Shown: positions 33,984 to 42,991, counted from the first letter of the stretch. The stretch: 64,000 nt of DNA from Veillonellaceae bacterium (GCA_900766245.1 CAAFUR010000020.1:62001-126000); one strand, 5' to 3'. The notes: generated by a model from the sequence alone, not told the origin. Numbers and translations are program-made.

Positions 33984-36074
33984 ATGAATCCTAGTTCATC
34001 AAGACCCATTCCTCCTAGGAGACGGGTAGTGCAAAAGAAACCGATAAAGAAAAAATCATCTTGGAAACGTTCTTTTTGGATTTTCTTTATCTTATTTATA
34101 TTGATTGTAGCAGGTGCAGGTTGTGGATTTTTAGGTGCCACTATGTCTTCTTTACCGGACGTGGCTAATGTAAAACCAGCAGCATCTTCACAAATATATG
34201 ATGCGAATGGTGATTTAATTACTACAGTCCATTCAGAAGAAAATCGATTACCTGTGAAGTTGTCAGAAGTTCCAAAAAACCTTCAGAATGCTTTTATTGC
34301 TACAGAAGATAATCGTTTCTATAGCCATCATGGTATCGATCCTATTGGTATCTTACGCGCTGTATGGGTAAATATTATTCATGACGGTGTTGCAGAAGGT
34401 GGATCTACGATTACACAACAGTTAGCACGAAATGCTTTCTTAACACAGGATCGTACCTTTAAACGTAAGATTATGGAAGCTTTATTGGCATTGCGTATTG
34501 AACAACACTATACAAAACAAGAAATTTTAGAAATGTACATGAACCAAATTTATTTTGGTCAAGGTGCATATGGCGTACAAACAGCGTCTCATGTATACTT
34601 TGATAAAGATGTGCAGGACCTGTCATTAGCGCAGATGGCAATTTTAGCGGGCTTACCGCAAAGTCCAAATTATTATTCTCCATTTAATAATCTAAAAGCA
34701 GCTAAAGCGCGTCAGGCTGTTGTATTGGGACAGATGGTGAAATATGATTATCTATCAGCTGATCAAGCAGAAGAAGCCAAAAATGCGGACTTACACTTGT
34801 TAGATAAACCAAAATCTTCTAATGGATATGGCAGAATGAGTTACTTTGTAGATTATGTTATTAATGAAGTATCAGAACGATATGGTGATAATGCAATTTA
34901 TAAAGAAGGTATGAAAATTTATACTACCATTGATATGAAGGCACAAAGGGCTGCTGAACAGGCTATGGAAAACTTACCAAATTATTATACGGATGAAAAT
35001 GGCTTACAGCAGCCACAAGGGGCATTGATTTCTATTAATCCTCATAATGGTCATATCGTAGCTATGGTGGGTGGCCGTGGTACAGATTCCTTTAATCGTA
35101 CTACTATGGCGGTACGTCAACCGGGCTCAGCCTTTAAGCCATTTGTATATTTGGCAGCTTTGAAAAATGGAGATACTCCAGGTACAGTATATGTAGATAA
35201 ACCATCTGAATTTAATGGCTGGAAGCCTCAAAACTATTCTCGTAGACATTCAGGCGCTATGACAATGCGTAATGCAGTAGCTCACTCTAATAACGTAGTA
35301 GCTGTATTAGCAGCAGATAAGGTGGGTATGTCAAATGTGTTGGACCTAGCTGAGAAAATGGGGATTTCTACATTAGATAAACATGGTGATGATAACTTAG
35401 CTGTTGCATTAGGTGGTTTGACAAAAGGTGTGACACCTATGGATATGGCGGTAGCCTACGGGGTGCTTGCCAATAACGGTGTGAAAGTTAAGCCTGTATC
35501 TATTACAAAAATTATAGATCGTAATGGTAATATTGTAGAGGAAGGTTCTGTTGAGGAAACTCGTGTTGTAGAGCCAAAATATGCATATATGATGACAAAT
35601 ATGCTTGAATCTGTAATTAAATTTGGTACAGGTGGTAATGCTTATTTTGGTCGTCCAGTAGCAGGTAAAACTGGTACTACCGATGAAGAAAAAGATGCTT
35701 GGTTTGCTGGATATACACCTGATTTAGTGACAGTAGTTTGGATGGGTGATGACAGTGGTTCTGAAACATTACACGGGACTACAGGTGGTCAAACACCAGC
35801 CGTAATTTGGAGACAATACATGCAAGCAGCTTTGGCAGATACACCAGCCTCTAACTTTACAGTACCAGATGGTGTAGGTCCTGAAGCATATGCAGGTAAT
35901 ACAAATCCAGATAAGAAAAAAGACGATAAAGATAAAAAAGACAAAGATAAAAAAGATGGAGATTTAGATAGTGATGATGGTACAACATCAAATGATGAAA
36001 GTCCCTCTAAATCAAAAAGTAATAAAGGGAAAGATCCCGTTATTGCCCCTAAATCCTCTAAAAGTTCACAGTAA
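33984..36074 (+). CDS. pbpA: bifunctional penicillin-binding protein 1A (class A PBP)
   Basis: Class A PBPs polymerise and cross-link peptidoglycan outside the inner membrane. A basic cytoplasmic tail (RPIPPRRRVVQKKPIKKK) and one membrane helix (about 32-54) precede the GT51 transglycosylase domain (ATEDNRFYSHHGIDPIGI with the catalytic Glu, then GGSTITQQLARN). The transpeptidase domain has SxxK (PGSAFKPF), SxN (HSNNVVA) and KTG (AGKTGTTDEEKDAWFAGY). The last 70 residues are a low-complexity Lys/Asp then Ser/Lys tail without membrane character. ATG follows GAGAGGTGA. The gene is followed by tyrS after 14 bases. The symbol is generic; an ortholog name was not verified. Confidence 0.95.
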   Translation: MNPSSSRPIPPRRRVVQKKPIKKKSSWKRSFWIFFILFILIVAGAGCGFLGATMSSLPDVANVKPAASSQIYDANGDLITTVHSEENRLPVKLSEVPKNLQNAFIATEDNRFYSHHGIDPIGILRAVWVNIIHDGVAEGGSTITQQLARNAFLTQDRTFKRKIMEALLALRIEQHYTKQEILEMYMNQIYFGQGAYGVQTASHVYFDKDVQDLSLAQMAILAGLPQSPNYYSPFNNLKAAKARQAVVLGQMVKYDYLSADQAEEAKNADLHLLDKPKSSNGYGRMSYFVDYVINEVSERYGDNAIYKEGMKIYTTIDMKAQRAAEQAMENLPNYYTDENGLQQPQGALISINPHNGHIVAMVGGRGTDSFNRTTMAVRQPGSAFKPFVYLAALKNGDTPGTVYVDKPSEFNGWKPQNYSRRHSGAMTMRNAVAHSNNVVAVLAADKVGMSNVLDLAEKMGISTLDKHGDDNLAVALGGLTKGVTPMDMAVAYGVLANNGVKVKPVSITKIIDRNGNIVEEGSVEETRVVEPKYAYMMTNMLESVIKFGTGGNAYFGRPVAGKTGTTDEEKDAWFAGYTPDLVTVVWMGDDSGSETLHGTTGGQTPAVIWRQYMQAALADTPASNFTVPDGVGPEAYAGNTNPDKKKDDKDKKDKDKKDGDLDSDDGTTSNDESPSKSKSNKGKDPVIAPKSSKSSQ

Positions 36075-36088
36075 TATAGGAGATAATC

Positions 36089-37297
36089 ATGATTAGTGCA
36101 GCAGAACAGTTTCGCCTCATTTCCCATGGGGTAGCTGATCTTTTACCAGAAGATGAATTTAAAAAGAAATTAGAAAAATCTGTGGCTACTAATACGCCAT
36201 TGATCGTTAAATTAGGATTGGATCCAACAGCGCCAGATATCCATTTAGGCCATACAGTTGTTTTACGTAAGCTTAAATTATTCCAAGATTTTGGACATAA
36301 AGTTATCATTTTAATTGGTGACTTTACAGCTCGTATCGGTGACCCTACTGGTAAAAGTGTGACTCGTCCACCATTGACAGAAGAACAAGTTATCACCAAT
36401 GCAAAAACATACCAAGAGCAAATCTTTAAAGTCTTAGATCCTGAAAAAACAGAAGTGCGCTTTAATAGCGAATGGTTAAGCAAATTAGACTTTGCTGATG
36501 TGTTGAAACTAGCATCTAAGTACACTGTAGCTCGTATGTTAGAACGTGATGACTTTCATAAACGATATACAGAAGGTAGACCAATTAGCATTCATGAGTT
36601 TATGTATCCATTGATGCAAGGTTATGATTCTATTGCTTTGAAAGCAGATGTAGAATTTGGTGGTACTGATCAAACATTTAACCTGTTAATGGGTCGTCAT
36701 CTACAAGGCGAAGAAGGAATGCCAGAGCAAACAATCATCACTATGCCGATTTTAGAAGGCCTTGATGGGGTTCAAAAAATGAGTAAATCCCTTGGCAATT
36801 ACATCGGTATTAGCGAGGCTCCTTCTGAAATGTATGGCAAAGCTATGTCGATTCCAGATGAATTGATGATGCGTTACTTCATGCTTGTTACCGATATGTC
36901 TATTGAAGAACAAGAACAATTGGCTAAGGACTTAGAGTCTGGTGCGGCCCATCCAAGAGATGTAAAAATGAAGTTGGCTCATACCATTGTTCGTTTATAC
37001 CATGGTGAAGAGGCAGCCAACTTTGGTCAAGATGAGTTTGTTCGTGTGTTTCAAAAACATGCGATGCCAACAGATATTCCAGAATATAAAGTGGCTATTA
37101 CAGAAGAACCTGTTTTCGTACCACAATTATTATCTGATGCAGGATTAACAGCAAGTAATGGAGAAGCGAGACGATCCATTAAAGCGGGTGCCTTTAAAAT
37201 TGATGGCGAAAAGTGCAACGAAGAGCATATCGTATTGAAAGATGGTATGGTGTTGCAAGTTGGGAAACGGAAATTCATCAAAATCGTCTCTTGTTAG
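36089..37297 (+). CDS. tyrS: tyrosine--tRNA ligase
   Basis: TyrRS charges tRNA-Tyr. This is a class I enzyme with the HIGH motif as PDIHLGHT and KMSKS as QKMSKSLGN. The tyrosine-binding region and a C-terminal S4 RNA-binding domain (ASNGEARRSIKAGAFKIDG) follow. LGLDPTAPDIHLGHT and 402 residues match the TyrZ-like second type of bacterial TyrRS. The SD TAGGAGA precedes the ATG. It lacks its own leader or T-box because it lies 14 bases after the PBP gene, an unusual operon partner. Confidence 0.95.
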   Translation: MISAAEQFRLISHGVADLLPEDEFKKKLEKSVATNTPLIVKLGLDPTAPDIHLGHTVVLRKLKLFQDFGHKVIILIGDFTARIGDPTGKSVTRPPLTEEQVITNAKTYQEQIFKVLDPEKTEVRFNSEWLSKLDFADVLKLASKYTVARMLERDDFHKRYTEGRPISIHEFMYPLMQGYDSIALKADVEFGGTDQTFNLLMGRHLQGEEGMPEQTIITMPILEGLDGVQKMSKSLGNYIGISEAPSEMYGKAMSIPDELMMRYFMLVTDMSIEEQEQLAKDLESGAAHPRDVKMKLAHTIVRLYHGEEAANFGQDEFVRVFQKHAMPTDIPEYKVAITEEPVFVPQLLSDAGLTASNGEARRSIKAGAFKIDGEKCNEEHIVLKDGMVLQVGKRKFIKIVSC

Positions 37298-37306
37298 TCT
37301 ATGTAG

Positions 37307-37478
37307 GCTATGGCGTTCTTAATTAAATAAGATAAAGGGAAGACCGTAACACACCCCTTCTCAAACTATACAGTGGTTATGTTTGTTCAGGGGTATGTTA
37401 CGGTCTTCTTGTGTTTGTGTGAGTTAGGCAGTAAGGGACCGCCACAAGGCTACTACGTCTAACTGCGTTCCTCTGGGG
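37307..37478 (+). repeat. nested-hairpin interspersed repeat, copy A1
   Basis: An 18-bp inner stem (AAGACCGTAACACACCCC at 37340 / GGGGTATGTTACGGTCTT at 37390, one mismatch) encloses a 32-base loop. A degenerate outer stem (GGCTATGGCGTTCTT at 37307 / GGACCGCCACAAGGC at 37437) surrounds it. The right end carries the conserved core CTACGTCTAACTGCGTTCCTC. It begins just after the tyrS stop and may also serve as its terminator. The same architecture recurs at 47959-48276. Confidence 0.75.
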
Positions 37479-37594
37479 ATTGTTAGAGGTGGCTGTGTTT
37501 GTTCAGGGGCACACCGTGCTCTTCTTGCGTTTGGGTGAGTTAAGTAGAAAGGAGAGCCACAAAGGCTGCTACGTCTAACTGCATTCCTCTGTGG
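37479..37594 (+). repeat. interspersed repeat, copy A2 (left arm lost)
   Basis: This is a tandem second copy. The right half is recognisable (TGTTTGTTCAGGGGCACACC, then GTGCTCTTCTT, then GCCACAAAGGCTGCTACG and TCTAACTGCATTCCTC). The left stem arm is missing, so it cannot form the inner hairpin. Its right arm sequence is closer to copies B1/B2 than to A1. Confidence 0.7.
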
Positions 37595-37635
37595 AGAAGG
37601 GTGTGATTCGACTCCCACCTAGTCAATCTATTCAT

Positions 37636-37665
37636 AGCACCCGTATAGGGTGCTTTTTTATTTGT
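37636..37665 (+). terminator. rho-independent terminator downstream of the A-type repeats
   Basis: AGCACCC / GGGTGCT (7 bp, 5-base loop) is followed by TTTTTATTT. It probably ends the PBP1A-tyrS transcript. From here to 37813 I see only AT-rich sequence without a gene. Confidence 0.85.
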
Positions 37666-37813
37666 ACTATACTAATTATGGTATATCAGTTATAGGATGA
37701 TTGATTGCGCATTTAACCTTAACTTATCTTATTATTTGGAGTTTTCTATTAATAAATTGGGGTATATGCCAGTTATTTTACTAAATCACCTTTCCTTACA
37801 TTCTTAATAATGC

Positions 37814-37847
37814 TTGACTATTTATTATATGTGTTGTACTATATAGT
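37814..37847 (+). promoter_or_regulatory. promoter of ppsA with overlapping palindrome
   Basis: TTGACT (37814) and TACTAT (37837) are separated by 17 bases. The perfect 10-base palindrome ACTATATAGT (37838-37847) overlaps the -10 and is a candidate operator, perhaps for the CBS-HTH regulator encoded downstream. It does not match the Bacillus CcpN site closely. Confidence 0.6.
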
Positions 37848-37883
37848 TAAATTATGAATACTATTTCTGATGGAGGGATAATC

Positions 37884-40256
37884 ATGAGTCGTGATACTGC
37901 ATATGTGCTTTGGTTTGATGAATTGCATCGTGAGGATGTGGATATTGTTGGTGGTAAGTCTTCTTCTTTAGGAGAAATGACTTCTTCTACGAATGTACCT
38001 GTTCCTTATGGATATGCTACAACAGCCCATGGCTATCGTTATTTCATGGAAGAAACTGGTTTAGTAGATCGAATTAAAGCTAAATTGGAAGAATTGCATG
38101 ATGTGGAAAACTCTGCGTTGTTACGTAAGGTGACTGCAGAAGTACGTCAAATGATTATGGATGAGGAAATGCCAGCTCCATTAGCTGAGGCTATTCGTGA
38201 AGGCTATGAAGAGTTAGCACGTAAAGTAGGGGAAGAGAACCCATTTGTAGCGGTAAGATCTAGTGCCACTGCGGAAGACTTGCCAGATGCTAGTTTTGCA
38301 GGTCAACAAGATACATACTTAAATGTTCGTGGCGCAGATATGATCATTGCGAAAGTTAAAGAATGCTATGCATCTACTTTCACTGACCGTGCTACCTACT
38401 ATCGTGTAAAACAAGGTTTCGATCATATGACAGTAGCTTTGTCTGCAGCCATCCAAATGATGGTATACTCCAAAGCTGCAGGCGTTATGTTCTCTGTGAA
38501 TATTATGAATGGTGATGACAAATCCATTATTATCGAAGGATCTTGGGGTCTTGGTGAGTATGTAGTACAAGGTACAGTGACACCAGATAATTTCACTGTA
38601 GATAAAGGGACGATGCAAATTACAGATCGTATGATTAACGATAAAAATCTTGCATTAGTACGTAAACCAGAAGGGGATTGTGTTGAAATTCAAATTCCTG
38701 AAGACCAAGCTCGTCAACAAGTTATCACAGACGAACAAGTTATCGAATTAGCAACTTATGCAAAAGCAATTGAAAAACATTATGGTTGCTATATGGATAT
38801 GGAATGGGGCATCGATGAGCGCGATGGAAAAGTATGGATTTTACAAGCCCGTCCAGAAACTGTATTCTCTCAAAAGAAAGAAAAAGAAGAAACTGTAGTG
38901 GAAGCGACTACAACAGAACGTAAGATTGTTGTAAAAGGTCTTCCTGCGAGCCCTGGTAAAGCAGCAGGTCGTGCTCATGTGATTGAAAATCCAGAAGATA
39001 TCGATGATTTTAAAGAAGGAGAAATCCTTGTTACTACTATGACTGCACCTGACTGGGTACCGGCGATGAAAAAAGCTAAAGCTATTGTCACAGATGCAGG
39101 TGGTATGACTTGTCATGCGTCTATTGTAAGTCGTGAGTTGGGGATTCCTTGTATTGTAGGTACAAAATCTCGCAGTGAAGAGGCGACGAAAACGATTTCT
39201 GACGGTCAAATGATTACTGTAGATGCTACAAATGGTATTGTCTATGATGGAATTTTAGAAGAGGCTACCAAAAAAGTAGAACCGGCAGCAGAAGCTCGCT
39301 ATGTAGAGCCAACACCGATTACAGCTACTAAAATCTACATGAACTTAGGCGATCCAGACTTGGCTGAAAAATATGGTGTATTACCTTGTGATGGTATTGG
39401 TTTAATGCGTGAGGAATTCATTTGGACTACTTTTATTCATGAACACCCAATGCATTTAATCGAAACAGGTCGTCGTGATTTTGCTATTGATACCTTAGCC
39501 GAAGGTATGCGTAAAGTATGTGCAGCCTTAGCCCCTCGACAAGTTGTATTACGTTTGAGTGACTTCAAATCTAGCGAATACCGTGATTTAAATGGTGGTG
39601 ATAAATACGAGCCAGAAGAATCTAGCGCGTTACTTGGATTTCGTGGCGCTTCTCGCTACTATGATGAACGCTATGCACCAGCGTTCTTGTTAGAATTAGA
39701 AGCCATTAAAAAAGTACGCAATGAATTCGGTTTTAAAAATTTGCAAGTTATGATTCCATTCTGTCGTACTGTGAAGGAAGCAGCAGAAGTAACTCGTATT
39801 ATGGCAGAACACGGCTTACAACGTAATGCGGACTTCAAAGTATGGTTGATGGCTGAAATCCCTGCGAACATTATCTTGGCGGATCAATTCAATCAATATG
39901 TAGATGGTTACTCTATCGGTTCCAATGACTTAACGATGCTTGTATTAGGCTGTGATCGAGATAATGAAACTGTACAACATATTTATGATGAAAGAAACTT
40001 GGCTGTAAAACGTGCTATTAAACATTTAATTGAAACAGCACACAAAGATGGCAAAACAGTATCCATCTGTGGACAAGCGCCAAGTGTATATCCAGAGTTC
40101 TGTGAGTTCTTAGTAAAACATGGTATTGACTCTATTTCTGTAAATCCAGATGCTGTGGTGTCTACGAAAAAAATGGTGGCACAATTAGAACAACGCATTA
40201 TGTTAGATGCTTTGACAGGCAAAGGTCGTCAAAATACAGAAGCTTTAGATTGGTAA
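37884..40256 (+). CDS. ppsA: phosphoenolpyruvate synthase (pyruvate, water dikinase)
   Basis: PpsA makes PEP from pyruvate and ATP, the entry to gluconeogenesis from lactate or pyruvate. The ATP-grasp N-terminal domain (YVLWFDELHREDVDIVGGKSSSLGEM, then AVRSSATAEDLPDASFAGQQ) precedes the swivelling domain with the phosphorylated His in GGMTCHASIVSRELGIP (His411). The C-terminal PEP/pyruvate barrel has the SNDLTML and CGQAPS motifs. The 790-residue length and N-terminus fit PEP synthase rather than pyruvate phosphate dikinase. ATG at 37884 is chosen for GGAGGG upstream. The next two genes appear to be its regulators. Its importance fits a lactate-using anaerobe, which is inference. Confidence 0.95.
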   Translation: MSRDTAYVLWFDELHREDVDIVGGKSSSLGEMTSSTNVPVPYGYATTAHGYRYFMEETGLVDRIKAKLEELHDVENSALLRKVTAEVRQMIMDEEMPAPLAEAIREGYEELARKVGEENPFVAVRSSATAEDLPDASFAGQQDTYLNVRGADMIIAKVKECYASTFTDRATYYRVKQGFDHMTVALSAAIQMMVYSKAAGVMFSVNIMNGDDKSIIIEGSWGLGEYVVQGTVTPDNFTVDKGTMQITDRMINDKNLALVRKPEGDCVEIQIPEDQARQQVITDEQVIELATYAKAIEKHYGCYMDMEWGIDERDGKVWILQARPETVFSQKKEKEETVVEATTTERKIVVKGLPASPGKAAGRAHVIENPEDIDDFKEGEILVTTMTAPDWVPAMKKAKAIVTDAGGMTCHASIVSRELGIPCIVGTKSRSEEATKTISDGQMITVDATNGIVYDGILEEATKKVEPAAEARYVEPTPITATKIYMNLGDPDLAEKYGVLPCDGIGLMREEFIWTTFIHEHPMHLIETGRRDFAIDTLAEGMRKVCAALAPRQVVLRLSDFKSSEYRDLNGGDKYEPEESSALLGFRGASRYYDERYAPAFLLELEAIKKVRNEFGFKNLQVMIPFCRTVKEAAEVTRIMAEHGLQRNADFKVWLMAEIPANIILADQFNQYVDGYSIGSNDLTMLVLGCDRDNETVQHIYDERNLAVKRAIKHLIETAHKDGKTVSICGQAPSVYPEFCEFLVKHGIDSISVNPDAVVSTKKMVAQLEQRIMLDALTGKGRQNTEALDW

Positions 40257-40262
40257 TAGATG

Positions 40263-40290
40263 AGGAGGCTCTGGAAGGAGCCTCCTTTTT
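40263..40290 (+). terminator. rho-independent terminator after ppsA
   Basis: AGGAGGCTC / GAGCCTCCT (9 bp, 6-base loop) is followed by TTTT. It separates ppsA from the regulator genes, or allows partial read-through since no clear promoter follows. Confidence 0.88.
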
Positions 40291-40307
40291 CATAGAAAGG
40301 TAACAAT

Positions 40308-40937
40308 ATGAATCTTTCAAAACGACAAGAATCGATTGTACAAATTGTACAACAAGAAGGGCCTATCACTGGTAAAGCGATCGCTACAAAATTGGACTTA
40401 ACGAGGTCTGCGTTGCGATCAGATTTAACGGTACTGACAATGATGGGTATTTTAGATGCACGGCCAAAGGTAGGGTATTACTATGTTGGTAAAGTGGCAA
40501 ATAATCCCTTAGCGGCTGAGATTAATAGTTTTACTGTGGCACAAGTTATGTCCAGTGTGGTAGCAGTCAGTTCCACAGCATCTGTGTATGACACAATTGT
40601 TACCATGTTCACAGAAGATGTAGGAACTATCTTAATCTGCGATGATGGTATATTAAAAGGAGTGGTTTCTCGTAAAGATTTATTGCGTGCCTCTCTTGGT
40701 GGGTCTGATTTAAATACTATGCCTATTTCCATGATCATGACACCTACTAGTAAAGTCGTAGTGGCATATCCCGATATGCCTGTTGTGGAAGCAGTAGAAC
40801 GGATGATTGATTTTGAAATCGATTGCGTACCGGTAGTAGATAAGGTATTATTAGAGACAAGTAAAGAATATCGTGTAGTAGGTCGTATTTCTAAAACCAC
40901 AGTGACCCGTTTATTTTGGGACTGTGGAAAACGATAG
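40308..40937 (+). CDS. CcpN-like transcriptional regulator with HTH and two CBS domains
   Basis: An N-terminal winged helix-turn-helix (residues 1-60: LSKRQESIVQIVQQEGPITGKAIATKLDLTRSALRSDL) is followed by two CBS domains (about 75-130 and 140-205: VAQVMSSVVAVSSTASVYDTI, PISMIMTPTSKVVVAYPDMPVVEAVERM). This is the architecture of Bacillus CcpN, a repressor of gluconeogenic genes whose CBS pair senses adenine nucleotides. In Bacillus ccpN also precedes the ppsR-type gene (yqfL), as here. It likely controls ppsA. ATG follows AAAGG. The product is 209 aa. Confidence 0.88.
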   Translation: MNLSKRQESIVQIVQQEGPITGKAIATKLDLTRSALRSDLTVLTMMGILDARPKVGYYYVGKVANNPLAAEINSFTVAQVMSSVVAVSSTASVYDTIVTMFTEDVGTILICDDGILKGVVSRKDLLRASLGGSDLNTMPISMIMTPTSKVVVAYPDMPVVEAVERMIDFEIDCVPVVDKVLLETSKEYRVVGRISKTTVTRLFWDCGKR

Positions 40938-40945
40938 GAGTAATT

Positions 40946-41764
40946 ATGGCTAAAATTATTTATGCAATTTCTGACTCCCTAGGAGAAACAGCTGAATCAG
41001 TGGCACGTGCTACGGCAAGTCAATATGATAAGGAAACGATTGATATCGTTCGTGTGCCCTATATTAATGATGAATTACAAATAAATGAAGTGGTAAAAGA
41101 AGCTGCTACCGGCGGACATGTGATCTGTCATACCATTGTATCACCAGCATTGCGGTCTTATTTAGATACAGCTTGTAAAGCACAGGGTGTGCAAGCCGTA
41201 GATATTATGGGTCCTGTTATGGATGCAGTAGGAACTATGACAGATACAGAGCCTAGATTGGCACCTGGTATGATTCATAAACTAGACCAAGAATATTTCA
41301 AAAAGGTAGAGGCTATTGAATTTGCCGTGAAATACGACGATGGTAAAAATCCAAAAGGCTTTGAAAAAGCAGATATTGTCATTATTGGTATTTCTCGTAC
41401 TAGTAAGACACCATTATCTATGTTCTTAGCCTATAAAAAAATAAAAGCAGCCAATTTACCATTGGTACCAGAAGTACCGTTACCAGAAGAATTGTTCCAA
41501 ATTCCAGGGCGCAAGATTGTGGGGTTAATTATTGATCCTTTCAAATTGAATAATATTCGTGAAGAACGTCTTCGTACCATGGGATTGCATGCGGACGCTA
41601 ATTATGCGAATGTAAGCCGTATTGAAGAAGAGTTAAATTATGCAAAAACTGTGATGAGACGGTTACATTGTCCAGTACTTGATGTAACTAATAAATCTAT
41701 CGAAGAAACAGCTGGTATGGTGATGCAAATCATTCAAAAAAATCGTGTCATGGATACACGCTAA
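40946..41764 (+). CDS. ppsR: pyruvate,water dikinase regulatory protein (DUF299 kinase/pyrophosphorylase)
   Basis: This bifunctional enzyme inactivates its target dikinase by ADP-dependent phosphorylation of a Thr next to the catalytic His. It reactivates it by phosphate-dependent dephosphorylation. The 272-residue product has the family start KIIYAISDSLGETAESVA, the P-loop-like GISRTSKTPLSMFLA and the ending segment with NVSRIEEELNYA. The ATG at 40946 is supported by TAGGAG. Proximity to ppsA and absence of a PPDK gene suggest PpsA as substrate. The target motif GGMTCHA in PpsA has Thr two residues before His, as required. Confidence 0.93.
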   Translation: MAKIIYAISDSLGETAESVARATASQYDKETIDIVRVPYINDELQINEVVKEAATGGHVICHTIVSPALRSYLDTACKAQGVQAVDIMGPVMDAVGTMTDTEPRLAPGMIHKLDQEYFKKVEAIEFAVKYDDGKNPKGFEKADIVIIGISRTSKTPLSMFLAYKKIKAANLPLVPEVPLPEELFQIPGRKIVGLIIDPFKLNNIREERLRTMGLHADANYANVSRIEEELNYAKTVMRRLHCPVLDVTNKSIEETAGMVMQIIQKNRVMDTR

Positions 41765-41779
41765 GCTAGGAGGTGTCAT

Positions 41780-42766
41780 ATGAGTATTCGTGAAATGCTA
41801 GAAGAACGAGAATATACTATGTTAAGTCCTTATGCGGCTAAAAGTAGAGAATCTGTAAGAGATCGTAAGGAAGAACCTGATCCATATCGGACGGATTTTC
41901 AACGAGATCGAGATCGTATTTTACATAGCAAATGTTTCCGTCGATTAAAACATAAAACACAAGTATATATTGCTCCAGGGGACCATTATCGGACTCGTAT
42001 GACACATACCTTAGAAGTGGGACAGATTGGACGTACCATTGCACGGGCGTTGCGGTTGAATGAAGATTTGACAGAGGCTATCGCTATGGGGCATGATGTG
42101 GGGCATACACCATTTGGACATGTGGGGGAATACGCCCTTCGTGATATGGTAGGTCATTTCAATCATAATGAGCAAAGCTTGCGCATGGTGGAAAGTATTG
42201 AAAAGAATGGACAAGGTCTTAACCTAACAACTGCTGTTCGTGATGGTATTTTAGGGCATACAGGTTCTCATATGCCTCTTACCTTAGAAGGGCAGATCAT
42301 ACGCACTGCTGATCGTATCGCCTATTTATGTCATGATTTTGATGATGCGTTGCGAGCACATATGCTCAGGGTGAATGATTTACCGAAAGAAGTGGTACAG
42401 GTCTTTGGAGATACCCATTCCAAAATGATTACTGCCATGGTCACAGACATGGTGACATCCTCTATGGATCAACCGGTGATTTCTATGTCAGAACGTGGTA
42501 TGGAAACTATGAATATTTTCCGTCGTTTTATGTTTGAACGGGTTTATCGGGCACCGTCGTTAATTCCAGATCGGAATAAAGGTGACTATGTGGTAAAACA
42601 CTTATTTATGTACTATAAAGAACACCCTGAGGCGATTCGCCATGAAATCCATCATGACAATCCCATTACAGACCAAGATATTGTGGACTATGTGGCGGGT
42701 CTGACAGATAACTATGCGATAAAACTATTTACTGAGTATTATATTCCTAAAGTATGGGATAACTAA
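41780..42766 (+). CDS. dgt: deoxyguanosinetriphosphate triphosphohydrolase-like HD protein
   Basis: HD-domain dNTPases cleave dNTPs to nucleoside and triphosphate. The N-terminal region has FQRDRDRILHSKCFRRLKHKTQVY, the family's RDRxIHSxxFRRLxxKTQV motif. The HD metal site is RMTHTLEVGQIGRTIAR plus GHDVGHTPFGHVGE, and a further Asp is in ADRIAYLCHDFDDA. At 328 aa it is the shorter type 2 form. ATG follows CTAGGAGGTG. It is 15 bases after ppsR, so co-transcribed although functionally unrelated. It may contribute to dNTP balance or phage resistance, which is inference. Confidence 0.92.
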   Translation: MSIREMLEEREYTMLSPYAAKSRESVRDRKEEPDPYRTDFQRDRDRILHSKCFRRLKHKTQVYIAPGDHYRTRMTHTLEVGQIGRTIARALRLNEDLTEAIAMGHDVGHTPFGHVGEYALRDMVGHFNHNEQSLRMVESIEKNGQGLNLTTAVRDGILGHTGSHMPLTLEGQIIRTADRIAYLCHDFDDALRAHMLRVNDLPKEVVQVFGDTHSKMITAMVTDMVTSSMDQPVISMSERGMETMNIFRRFMFERVYRAPSLIPDRNKGDYVVKHLFMYYKEHPEAIRHEIHHDNPITDQDIVDYVAGLTDNYAIKLFTEYYIPKVWDN

Positions 42767-42779
42767 TCTGCTTTCAAAG

Positions 42780-42808
42780 AAATGCTGCGCTAAGGCGTGG
42801 CATTTTTT
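42780..42808 (+). terminator. rho-independent terminator after dgt
   Basis: AAATGCTGCGC / GCGTGGCATTT (11 bp, two G-U pairs, TAAG loop) runs directly into a T tract. Confidence 0.85.
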
Positions 42809-42824
42809 GCTTGCAAATTTAGGT

Positions 42825-42902
42825 TATTCATACCCTAAACTCTTTAAAAATAAAAGTTTGGGGTATTCATGCCCTAAACTTTCTAAAAATGAAAGTTTGG
42901 GG
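42825..42902 (+). repeat. two tandem 39-base hairpin repeats upstream of tetR
   Basis: Unit 1 (42825-42863) and unit 2 (42864-42902) both read TATTCAT-R-CCCTAAACT...AGTTTGGGG. In each, CCCTAAACT pairs with AGTTTGGGG (one G-U), and in unit 2 the stem extends to 12 bp with TTC/GAA. The unit lengths are exactly equal. They lie between the dgt terminator and the tetR promoter. The T runs needed for termination are absent. Confidence 0.8.
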
Positions 42903-42937
42903 TATATAGACATCATCGAATTGATGGGTTTCATAGT

Positions 42938-42991
42938 TTGACATTTGTTCTTATTTTAAGTAAACTAAAAAGTGGTACTGAGTAGTATACT
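42938..42991 (+). promoter_or_regulatory. promoter and possible operator of tetR-MFP-RND
   Basis: TTGACA (42938) and TAAACT (42961) are separated by 17 bases. The imperfect inverted repeat GTGGTACT-gag-TAGTATAC follows at about 42972-42990 and could be the operator of the TetR protein encoded next. Autoregulation is usual in the family. Confidence 0.6.

Noticed and set aside
37594..37636. A tRNA-like 3' end (GATTCGACTCCCACC) between the A2 repeat and a terminator.
   Set aside because: The T-arm stem does not pair, position 53-61 would be mismatched, and no acceptor, D-arm or anticodon arm is visible upstream. At most it is a chance match or a remnant.
42825..42902. A small CRISPR array.
   Set aside because: There are just two units, adjacent with no spacer between them and strongly self-complementary; no cas genes are in the window.
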